NCBI GenBank assembly: GCA_030528545.1
Contig: JAUMYR010000033.1
Coordinates: 14,832-23,224, forward strand
Length of the DNA: 8,393 nt
Origin: Propionibacteriaceae bacterium
GTDB lineage: Bacteria > Actinomycetota > Actinomycetes > Propionibacteriales > Propionibacteriaceae
Direction of reading: 5' to 3'
This document shows, in pieces, positions 1-5,944 of the stretch (the first letter of the stretch is position 1; every line of letters begins with the position of its first letter). The notes under the pieces are model-generated. The model made no database searches, had not been told where the DNA came from, and was given only the letters and a program-made list of their open reading frames with translations. The translations under genes and the position numbers were made by a program.

Positions 1-1188
1 GGCGGTCCGGTCAATCCCTTTCGGCTGCTCGCGGGCGCGCTGGTCGCCTGGTGGGGGTGGCAGGCGGCGCGCTCTAGGAGCTTGACCCGGCTGGAGACCG
101 TGATCCTGGCAGCCTCGGGAGTGGTCCTGGTTTCGGCCGCCGTCAGCTATCTCAGGTTCGGCTGGCCGCTGTCTGGCTTGGGCGAACTCGTCTCGCTGCT
201 GCTCGGCCTACTGCTCATCGCGGCTCTGGTGCACGCCAGCGGCCATGTCGACGTTGTCCGCTGGCTGCTACGGGGCTACATCCTCATGGTCCTCGGCCTG
301 GCCTGCGTCGTGGCCTGGGAATATGCCACCGATCTGCACCTGCCGAACTTCGTCGTGGCCTACGAGGACCGCAACTCCACCGGGCTGTGGGACAGCAAGG
401 CGGGCACCTTCACCAATCCCAACCAGCTCGCCCACGTGCTGGTCTTCTCCCAGCCCCTCCTGGTGGCCGCCGCGTGCCTCGAACGAGGGCGGTGGCGGCT
501 GGTCGCGGCGGCCTCGGCGGTGCTGGCCTTCGTCCTTGCCTATCCGACCAATTCCCGGGTCGGGTGGGCGCTCACCGCGGCGACGGCCCTGGCGGTGCTG
601 GCCTCGCGACGCTGGGGACGCTGGACGCTGGGCGCCGCGCTGCTCGCCCTAGCGATCCCCGCCGTGCGGTCGCTGGTGCTGTCGCCGGTGTTGACCCGGC
701 TGTCGAAGAAAGAGGCCATCGACGCCGACGACCCGCGCCTGAAGATGCTCCGCAACGGATGGTCGCTGCTGGTCGACAGCGGCTTCCTCGGCGTCGGCCC
801 GGAGGCCTTCACGCACCGGGTCGCGGCTGGAGCCGTCCCGGAACCGACCGAGATCGTCAACCCGCATAACGGAGTCCTGGAGGTGCTGGTCCAGTACGGC
901 CTGCCCGTCTTCGCCGTGCTGCTGGCAGGCCTCGGGTGGGCGCTGGTACGTGCCATCCGCTCCGGTGGCGGGCCGCTGCTGGGTGCGGTCTGCCTAGTCA
1001 TCCTGGAATGGGGGCCGAGCACGGTCATGAACAGCACCTGGCTATTGCAGGCGACGACCCAGGTCGAGATCGCCGCGGTCGGGTTCCTGCTGTGGCATCT
1101 GGGACGCGGGCAGGCACCCCAGGCGGCGTCGCCCGTCCACACCGGTGCGGGGACGATCCCGCCCGGTCCGGACACGCCCACCGGTTAG
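1..1188 (+). CDS. O-antigen ligase/polymerase (Wzy-type) membrane protein, 5' end missing
   Basis: The frame is open from the first base, so 395 residues are visible and the true start lies upstream. It is a polytopic membrane protein with about ten hydrophobic segments (roughly residues 8-22, 34-51, 64-82, 90-107, 144-160, 164-181, 187-201, 209-227, 301-317, 327-343). A long non-membrane stretch lies at about 228-300. Family-like motifs are NPNQLAH (139-145), TNSRVGW (183-189) and the NPHNG..EVLVQYG block (287-300) that follows the large external loop, as in the Wzy_C/O-antigen ligase family. Such proteins polymerise or ligate undecaprenyl-PP-linked glycans on the outer face of the membrane. 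Ligase and polymerase cannot be told apart by sequence alone. The gene ends 9 nt before the epimerase gene, so the two are probably one operon. The C-terminal 25 or so residues are Pro/Gly/Thr-rich and look disordered. The family call is good; the exact role is uncertain. Confidence 0.82.
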   Translation, partial: GGPVNPFRLLAGALVAWWGWQAARSRSLTRLETVILAASGVVLVSAAVSYLRFGWPLSGLGELVSLLLGLLLIAALVHASGHVDVVRWLLRGYILMVLGLACVVAWEYATDLHLPNFVVAYEDRNSTGLWDSKAGTFTNPNQLAHVLVFSQPLLVAAACLERGRWRLVAAASAVLAFVLAYPTNSRVGWALTAATALAVLASRRWGRWTLGAALLALAIPAVRSLVLSPVLTRLSKKEAIDADDPRLKMLRNGWSLLVDSGFLGVGPEAFTHRVAAGAVPEPTEIVNPHNGVLEVLVQYGLPVFAVLLAGLGWALVRAIRSGGGPLLGAVCLVILEWGPSTVMNSTWLLQATTQVEIAAVGFLLWHLGRGQAPQAASPVHTGAGTIPPGPDTPTG

Positions 1189-1197
1189 GATCGAGCC

Positions 1198-2148
1198 ATG
1201 AAGCTTCTTGTGACCGGCGGGGCCGGGTTCATCGGGTCGAATCTCGTCAAGGCCGCGCTGGCGGGCGGGCACGAGGTGACGGTGATCGACGATCTGTCCA
1301 CCGGCTACCGCGACAACCTGGAGGGGCTCGACGTGAGGTTCCTCGAAGCCTCGATCCTCGACATCGACGCCCTCGACGACGCGGTGACCGGCGTGGACTC
1401 GGTCGTCCACCTGGCGGCCCTCGGCAGCGTGCCGCGAAGCATCGCCGACCCCATGCGCTCCCACCAGGTCAACGCCACCGGCACCCTGAACGTCCTTGAG
1501 GCGGCGCGCCGGGCTGGGGTCAGCCACGTCAGCTGCGCGTCATCGAGCTCGGTCTACGGGATGAACCCGGCCCTGCCGAAGCACGAGCGGGAATGGGTGC
1601 GGGCGATGAGCCCCTACGCCGTCACGAAACTGGCGACCGAACAGTACACCCTCGCGTTCCAGCAGTCCTATGGCATGGAGACCCTGGCCTTCCGCTTCTT
1701 CAACGTCTACGGCCCGGGGCAGCGGGCCGGGCACGTCTACGCGGCGGTCATCCCGATCTTCGTGGACGCGATGCTGCGCGGGGAAGCGCTCCCGGTCAAC
1801 GGGGACGGCACCCAGTCCCGCGACTTCACCTTCGTCGGCACGGTGTGTGAGGTGCTGCTGCGGGCCGCGGAGCAGAAAGTGACCCACCCGGAGCCGGTCA
1901 ACCTGGCGTTCGGCACCAATACCTCCCTGCTCGACCTCATCTCTCGCCTAGAGGGCTTCGCCGGGCGCGAACTCGCCAAGGAGTTCCGCCCGCCCCGCGC
2001 CGGGGACGTCCCGCACTCCCAGGCCGCCAACCAGAGCCTGCGCTCACTGTTCCCCGGCGTGGAGCCGATCCGGCTGGACGAGGGACTGAGGCGCACCCTG
2101 GAATGGTTCCAGGCCAGCGGCCACTACGACCCCGTCCAGGAGCGCTGA
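1198..2148 (+). CDS. NAD-dependent UDP-sugar 4-epimerase, WbpP/Gne-type
   Basis: This 316-residue extended short-chain dehydrogenase interconverts C4 epimers of a UDP-hexose, most likely UDP-GlcNAc/UDP-GalNAc or their uronic acids, in the cytoplasm. The Rossmann motif GGAGFIG is at residues 7-13, the Ser-rich strand SSSSVYG at 115-121 and the catalytic Y140xxxK144 pair in SPYAVTK. The segment AALGSVPRSI (73-82) followed by a VN..GTLN stretch resembles WbpP of Pseudomonas aeruginosa. At the substrate gate, GDVPHSQA places Ser274 where E. coli GalE has Tyr299 and WbpP has Ser306, which in known enzymes allows N-acetylated sugars. The length is normal for the family. The ATG is preceded by AGGA (1187-1190) at 7 nt, overlapping the stop of the upstream gene. 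The last base of its TGA stop is the first base of the next start codon. The substrate assignment is inference. Confidence 0.88.
   Translation: MKLLVTGGAGFIGSNLVKAALAGGHEVTVIDDLSTGYRDNLEGLDVRFLEASILDIDALDDAVTGVDSVVHLAALGSVPRSIADPMRSHQVNATGTLNVLEAARRAGVSHVSCASSSSVYGMNPALPKHEREWVRAMSPYAVTKLATEQYTLAFQQSYGMETLAFRFFNVYGPGQRAGHVYAAVIPIFVDAMLRGEALPVNGDGTQSRDFTFVGTVCEVLLRAAEQKVTHPEPVNLAFGTNTSLLDLISRLEGFAGRELAKEFRPPRAGDVPHSQAANQSLRSLFPGVEPIRLDEGLRRTLEWFQASGHYDPVQER
2138..2142 (+). promoter_or_regulatory. Shine-Dalgarno AGGAG fixing the GT4 start
   Basis: AGGAG lies 5 nt upstream of the ATG at 2148, inside the end of the epimerase gene. It supports 2148 over the in-frame ATG at 2103, which would add 15 residues (PGQRPLRPRPGA-like) that are unlike any glycosyltransferase N-terminus. 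The TGATG junction suggests translational coupling. Confidence 0.75.
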
Positions 2149-3275
2149 TGGCGAGGCTGGTCTACGGGGTGACGGTCCCGACGAGCGCGGTGTCCCTGCT
2201 CCGCGGCCAGCTCGAATGGATGGGCTCCCGGGGCTGGGATGTCCACCTGGTGACCTCACCGGGTGAGGAGTTCGGCATCGTCGCCGCGCGTCCCGGTGTC
2301 ACGGCGCACGAACTGGCGATGCAGCGCGAACCGGCGCCGGTGGCTGACGCGAAGTCCCTCGTCGCGTGGATCCGGCTGCTGAGGCGCCTGAAACCCGACG
2401 TGGTGAGCGTCGGGACTCCCAAGGCGGGCCTGCTGGGCACGATCGCGGCCTGGGTGTGCCGGGTCCCGCGCCGGGTCTACGTCGTCCGCGGCCTGCGGCT
2501 GGAGGGGGCCAGCGGTCCGCTGGCGGCGATCCTGTGGGTCCTCGAAAGGCTGACGGCGACGCTCGCGACCGATGTCGTCGCGGTCAGCCACAGCCTCGCC
2601 CGGGAGTTAGCGGCCAGGCGGCTCACCCCGAGGCGGCGTCCCGCGGTCGTGATCGGTTCGGGCTCCAGCAACGGGGTGGACGCGGCCGCGGTCGCTGCGG
2701 CGACGGCCGGGCAGCGGGAGCGGTTGCGCGCCCGTCTCGGGATCGCCGAGGACGCCGTCGTCGTCGGCCTGGTCGGTCGGCTCACCCCCGACAAGGGCCT
2801 CAACACGGTGCTGGGCGCCCTGCGGGACCCGTCCTTGGCCCAGCGCGAGGATATCGTCCTGCTCGTCATGGGCGAGGTCGAGGACGCGGGCACCGCGGCG
2901 CTCCTGGACGACGTCGCTGGCCGGATCGTCCAGATCGGCTACCAGGACGAGCCCTGGCCGTGGTACGCGGCTATGGACCTGCTGTGTCTGCCGACCCGGC
3001 GGGAGGGATTCCCCAATGTCGTGCTGGAGGCCTCGGCCGCTGGCATCCCGACCGTGACCACCCGCGCCACCGGGGCCGTCGATTCCGTGCTGGACGGCCA
3101 GACCGGCATCCTCGTCGACGTCGACGACGCGGCCGGGCTGGCGGACGCCATCCGCTGTCTCGCGGACCAACCGGAGGAGCGGCGCCGCATGGGGCGCAAG
3201 GCCAAGGACCGCGCCGTCAAGGAGTTCCAGCCCGAGCGGGTCTGGGCGGGCCTGGAGGCCATCTACCGCCGGTAG
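2148..3275 (+). CDS. Glycosyltransferase family 4 (GT-B, retaining)
   Basis: A 375-residue cytoplasmic or membrane-associated glycosyltransferase that would add a sugar from a nucleotide donor to a lipid-linked acceptor. The N-terminal acceptor domain (about 1-180) carries GTPKAGLLG (89-97) and the GSGSSNGVD loop (170-178). The C-terminal Glycos_transf_1 domain has the donor-phosphate motif GRLTPDKG (210-217) and the E-x7-E motif EGFPNVVLE (Glu286 and Glu294). This is the layout of PglA/WbpT/CapM-like enzymes, and the length is typical. Next to a GalNAc-type epimerase and facing a PglC-like transferase, a second-sugar (PglA-like) transferase is a reasonable guess, but the donor and linkage cannot be read from sequence. 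The start at 2148 overlaps the epimerase stop by 1 nt. Codon 154 is the rare TTA (2607-2609). The gene ends 26 bp from the convergent pglC-like gene, and no strong hairpin is visible in that gap. Confidence 0.88.
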   Translation: MARLVYGVTVPTSAVSLLRGQLEWMGSRGWDVHLVTSPGEEFGIVAARPGVTAHELAMQREPAPVADAKSLVAWIRLLRRLKPDVVSVGTPKAGLLGTIAAWVCRVPRRVYVVRGLRLEGASGPLAAILWVLERLTATLATDVVAVSHSLARELAARRLTPRRRPAVVIGSGSSNGVDAAAVAAATAGQRERLRARLGIAEDAVVVGLVGRLTPDKGLNTVLGALRDPSLAQREDIVLLVMGEVEDAGTAALLDDVAGRIVQIGYQDEPWPWYAAMDLLCLPTRREGFPNVVLEASAAGIPTVTTRATGAVDSVLDGQTGILVDVDDAAGLADAIRCLADQPEERRRMGRKAKDRAVKEFQPERVWAGLEAIYRR

Positions 3276-3301
3276 AACCCGGGCACCTCGCACGGGGCCG
3301 G

Positions 3302-3919
3302 TCAGACCTCGACGTCGGGGGCGCCAGCGAAATCGGTCATGGTGGCCTGCCCCTCCTCGGCGATGCCTTCGCGTTTGAAGACCACGGCGAAGGTGGCGAA
3401 CAGCACCTTCAAATCCAGGCGGATCGACCGGTTGTCGACGTAGTGCACGTCCCAGGCTAGGCGCTCGGCCCAGGGCATGGCGTTGCGGCCCTTCACCTGG
3501 GCCAGCCCGGTAACGCCGGGACGGACGTCGTGGCGGCGGGCCTGGCGGGGGGTGTATAGCGGCAGATAGCTGGGCAGCAGCGGACGTGGCCCGACCAGCG
3601 ACATGTCACCCTTCAGCACGTTGAACAGCTCGGGCAACTCGTCCAGGCTGGTGGAGCGCAGCCAGGCCCCGAAGGGCGTGATCCGGTCCTCGTCGCTGAC
3701 CAGATTCTCGCTGCTGGAGCGCATCGTGCGGAACTTGTACATGGTGAAAATGCGCCCGTCCTTGCCGGGACGCTCCTGCCGGAAGATCACCGGCGATCCC
3801 AGGTCCTTGCGCACCAGCACGGCGACGCCCGCCTGGATGGGTGCTGTGATGACCAGCGCCGTCGCCGCCACCACGACATCGGTGGCGCGTTTGAGGCGGT
3901 CAAACAGCGCGCGCTTCAT
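3302..3919 (-). CDS. pglC: PglC-like phosphoglycosyl transferase (undecaprenyl-phosphate sugar phosphotransferase)
   Basis: This 205-residue small monotopic phosphoglycosyl transferase moves a sugar phosphate from a UDP-sugar to undecaprenyl phosphate, starting a glycan on the inner membrane face. The N-terminus has the KRATD segment and one hydrophobic re-entrant helix (about 14-36) with the Ala-Pro kink at 26-27. FRQERPGKDG (46-55) and YKFRTM (61-66) follow. The catalytic pair is Asp93-Glu94 in SLDELPELFNVLKGDMS, the same numbering as Campylobacter PglC. Then come GPRPLL (110-115) and RPGVTGLAQVKGRN (133-146). The C-terminal pattern EEGQ.T...F.G (188-199) also matches PglC, which makes this closer than a generic bacterial sugar transferase. 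The ATG overlaps the aminotransferase stop (ATGA, 3916-3919) and has its own GGAG at 3925-3928, 5 nt upstream. The sugar is probably a 4-amino- or 4-acetamido-2,6-dideoxy sugar, inferred from the neighbour. Confidence 0.9.
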   Translation of the reverse strand: MKRALFDRLKRATDVVVAATALVITAPIQAGVAVLVRKDLGSPVIFRQERPGKDGRIFTMYKFRTMRSSSENLVSDEDRITPFGAWLRSTSLDELPELFNVLKGDMSLVGPRPLLPSYLPLYTPRQARRHDVRPGVTGLAQVKGRNAMPWAERLAWDVHYVDNRSIRLDLKVLFATFAVVFKREGIAEEGQATMTDFAGAPDVEV

Positions 3920-5067
3920 CGCCGCTCCAAGACCTTACCGATAGCGGTCTCGATGCGTTCCCACTGGTCTTGGGTCAGCGCCGAACCGCTCGGCAGTGAT
4001 ATCCCGTTGGCGAACAGCCGGTCCGCCGTGCCGGTGGTGTAGGCCTGAAGGTGCTGGAAAACGGGCTGGGCGTGCATCGGCTTCCACACGGGGCGGGCCT
4101 CGATATTGTCGGCGGCGAGCTCGGCCATGAGGTCGTCCCGGCTGAACCCGGCGACCTCGGGGTCGACCAGGATCGAGGTCAGCCAGAAATTGTCATGGTC
4201 TTCCTGGGGTGCGGATTCGGCCCCATCCGGCATACCGAAGAACCTCACGCCCTCGACCCCGTCGAACAGGCGGCGGTAGCGCAACCGATTCTGGCGGCGG
4301 GTTTCCAACATGCCGGGCAAACGAGTCAGCTGTGCGCGTCCGAGCGCCGCGAGTAGGTTGGACATGCGGTAGTTGTAGCCGACATCCACGTGTTCGTAGT
4401 GCAATACCGGCTGGCGGGCCTGAGTCGCCAGGTAACGCAGGCGGTCGGCCTGTGCGCCGTCATCGGTGAGGACCGCACCCCCGCCCGAGGTGGTCATGAT
4501 CTTGTTGCCGTTGAAGGACACGGCGGCCAGGGCCCCATAGGCAGGAGCTGGGCGTCCGTGATAGACCGCGCCCAAGGACTCGGCGGCGTCGCTCAACACC
4601 GGCAGCCCGTATTCCGCGGCCAAAGACGAGATGGCGTCGTGGTCGACGACATGACCAAGCAGATCGACCGGAACGATCCCCGCGACTTCCGCGCCCTTGG
4701 CCAGCTGGTCCTCGACCGCGTGGCGAGCGAGATCGACATCGATCGAGCCCTCCTGGTTGCAGTCAACCAGCACCGGAGTGGCTCCGGTGTAGAGGATCGC
4801 GTTGACGGTGGCGGCGAAGGTCAGCGAGGCGGTAATCACGACCTTTCCGGTGCCGAAGCCCAGCACGAGCCCCGACAGGTGCAAGGCCGCCGTGCCAGAC
4901 GACAGGACTACCGCGTGTTCCCGGTCGCAGAACCTGGCCAGCTCCTCCTCGAATGCATCTACTTCGGGTCCCAGCGGGGCGATCCAGCCACTGTCGAACG
5001 CCCGATTCAAGGCCGCGCGCTCGGCGGCCGTCATGTCCGGCGGTGAGAGGAAGACGCGATCGTTCAC
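3916..5067 (-). CDS. pglE: PglE-like UDP-4-keto-sugar aminotransferase (DegT/DnrJ/EryC1/StrS family)
   Basis: This 383-residue PLP-dependent sugar aminotransferase is expected to convert UDP-2-acetamido-2,6-dideoxy-4-keto-hexose to the 4-amino sugar with L-glutamate, a step toward bacillosamine-type sugars. The N-terminus FLSPPDM (6-12), SSGTAALHL (56-64), Asp160 in LSDAAESLGA (PLP ring-nitrogen contact) and the PLP Lys189 in SFNGNKIMTTSGGG are clear. TQAR..VLHYEH.D.GYNYRMSN (215-237), RPVWKPMHAQPVF (325-337) and LPSGSALTQDQ (358-368) closely follow Campylobacter PglE. The start is GTG at 5067; the conserved N-terminal motif makes a later Met (codon 12) unlikely. There is no Shine-Dalgarno at usable spacing, but TATCCT ends 7 nt before the GTG, suggesting a leaderless mRNA. 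It is coupled to the pglC-like gene by an ATGA overlap. PglF- and PglD-like partners are not in the window. Confidence 0.88.
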   Translation of the reverse strand: MNDRVFLSPPDMTAAERAALNRAFDSGWIAPLGPEVDAFEEELARFCDREHAVVLSSGTAALHLSGLVLGFGTGKVVITASLTFAATVNAILYTGATPVLVDCNQEGSIDVDLARHAVEDQLAKGAEVAGIVPVDLLGHVVDHDAISSLAAEYGLPVLSDAAESLGAVYHGRPAPAYGALAAVSFNGNKIMTTSGGGAVLTDDGAQADRLRYLATQARQPVLHYEHVDVGYNYRMSNLLAALGRAQLTRLPGMLETRRQNRLRYRRLFDGVEGVRFFGMPDGAESAPQEDHDNFWLTSILVDPEVAGFSRDDLMAELAADNIEARPVWKPMHAQPVFQHLQAYTTGTADRLFANGISLPSGSALTQDQWERIETAIGKVLERR

Positions 5068-5110
5068 GTGCGCAGGATACCTTGTCTATAGTCGGAGGCT
5101 TATATAACGG
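5067..5110 (-). promoter_or_regulatory. Predicted promoter of the pglE-pglC unit, leaderless start
   Basis: Read on the minus strand, the -10-like hexamer TATCCT (5079-5074) is followed by GCGCAC and then the GTG start. A transcription start at or next to the G of GTG fits usual -10-to-start spacing. The region just upstream (5085-5110) is AT-rich against a GC-rich background. No good TTGACA-like -35 is seen 16-18 nt upstream, which is common in actinobacterial promoters. Confidence 0.5.
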
Positions 5111-5347
5111 TCTGATAACAGGATAGTCCTTGAGGGTCTCTTTTGGGGGCCCAAGAAACGAACCGGGTGCGGCGGCCAGCCCCGGATCGGGACAATCTCA
5201 TGGCTTCTTTTCTACCGGCGCCGCTTGTCGCGCCACGGAATCCGGGCCGGTGAAGAGTTATGGGGTGTTACCGAAAATTTAGTGAGAATCCAGGGCTCCG
5301 GCTGGTGGGGGGCGGCCGTCCTGCAGCGCGTGTGGGCCTGGAACCGC
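5068..5347. other. 280-bp intergenic region between the two aminotransferase-transferase modules
   Basis: This gap lies between the end of the second sugar-transferase gene and the start of the pglE-like gene. It holds the predicted promoter and the repeat pair, plus AT-rich pockets at about 5085-5125, 5198-5215 and 5251-5290 in an otherwise GC-rich window. A short palindrome TTGGG-GG-CCCAA at 5143-5154 could form a small hairpin but has no T-tract after it on the minus strand, so I do not call it a terminator. The only minus-strand ORF of note is 33 codons (5201-5100), without convincing coding features. I see no tRNA or recognisable riboswitch. Confidence 0.7.
5073..5132. repeat. Direct repeat CAGGATA(GT)CCTTG, two copies
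   Basis: On the plus strand CAGGATAGTCCTTG (5119-5132) and CAGGATACCTTG (5073-5084) are identical apart from a GT missing in the second. Their left ends are 46 bp apart. Each is a weak dyad (AGGA..TCCT in the longer, AGG..CCT in the shorter). The promoter-proximal copy covers the predicted -10 box of the pglE-like gene, so the pair could be an operator, tandem -10 elements or a small duplication. Confidence 0.5.
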
Positions 5348-5944
5348 TCACCTGCTCAGGACCGCTGCGAGGGTACGGAGGATCAACGCGATGTCGCCCA
5401 TGAAGCTCCGGGTGCGCACATAGTCGAGGTACATCTCGACTTTGCGAGGCAGAATCATCTCGACATAGTGGCGTTCCGGGTCATCGGCGGCAGCCAATTC
5501 GTCTTGCTCGTTGCGATAGGCGATCGCCGCCGGATCGGAGATTCCGGGCCGCACGCTCAGAATCTCGGCGGCGGCCTCCCGTCCCCACAACTCGACATAT
5601 CGCGGCACCTCTGGACGCGGGCCGACCAGGGACATATTGCCTACCAGCACGTCAATGAGCTGGGGCAGTTCGTCCAGTTTGGTCTTGCGCAAGACCTTAC
5701 CGATCGGGGTGATCCGGTCATCGTCCGCGCTGGTGATGAGGGCACCCTGGTTGTCGGCTCGCATGGAGCGGAACTTCCGGATCCGGAACACTTTTCCGTC
5801 CTTGCCCACCCGCTCTTGCCGGAAGAAGACCGGGCCCCGGTCGTGGGCCCATACGGCCAGCGACACCCCGAGGAAGACCGGGGCCAGGAACCACAGCCCG
5901 AGGGCGGAGGCGATGACGTCGAAGGTGCGTTTGGCGTCCGTCAT
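5348..5944 (-). CDS. Small phosphoglycosyl transferase, RPGISDPA subtype (bacterial sugar transferase)
   Basis: This 198-residue monotopic phosphoglycosyl transferase is the second in the window. It would load a sugar phosphate onto undecaprenyl phosphate. KRTFD (5-9) leads into one hydrophobic helix (about 10-32) with Ala21-Pro22 at the kink. FRQERVGKDGKVF (41-53) and RKFRSM (56-61) follow, then the catalytic Asp91-Glu92 in KLDELPQL and VGPRPEVPRY (107-116). It differs from the PglC-like gene after the core: it has RPGISDPAAIAYRNE (133-147), an ADDPE turn (153-157), LPRK and YLDYVRTRS (172-180). This marks a different subfamily (WlbG-like members have similar text), so the two transferases probably use different sugars. 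Its ATG overlaps the aminotransferase stop (ATGA, 5941-5944). No GGAGG-like site precedes it (CTTCCCTGCTGTC), so it probably depends on translation of the upstream gene. The donor is unknown. Confidence 0.87.
   Translation of the reverse strand: MTDAKRTFDVIASALGLWFLAPVFLGVSLAVWAHDRGPVFFRQERVGKDGKVFRIRKFRSMRADNQGALITSADDDRITPIGKVLRKTKLDELPQLIDVLVGNMSLVGPRPEVPRYVELWGREAAAEILSVRPGISDPAAIAYRNEQDELAAADDPERHYVEMILPRKVEMYLDYVRTRSFMGDIALILRTLAAVLSR

Noticed and set aside
82..84. TTG as start codon of the Wzy-type gene
   Set aside because: The frame is open back to base 1 and upstream codons encode another hydrophobic helix followed by Arg residues. AGGAG ends only 1 nt before the TTG, too close to serve as its ribosome site.
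2103..2147. Earlier in-frame ATG for the GT4 gene
   Set aside because: It would overlap the epimerase by 46 nt and add a Pro/Arg-rich stretch; ATG 2148 has AGGAG at 5 nt and starts the conserved N-terminus.
4390..5046. Long plus-strand ORF opposite the PglE-like gene, and similar long ORFs opposite other genes
   Set aside because: These are antisense shadows of GC-rich coding frames; the opposite strand carries full family motifs and the shadow proteins have none.
5143..5154. TTGGG-GG-CCCAA palindrome as a transcription terminator
   Set aside because: The stem is short, the loop too tight, and no T-tract follows on the minus strand, where a terminator would be needed.
5100..5201. 33-codon minus-strand ORF upstream of the pglE-like gene
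   Set aside because: Weak ribosome site (GAAG 2 nt before ATG), Arg/Ser-rich composition, no recognisable peptide pattern and stop well before the GTG start; could only be a leader peptide by speculation.
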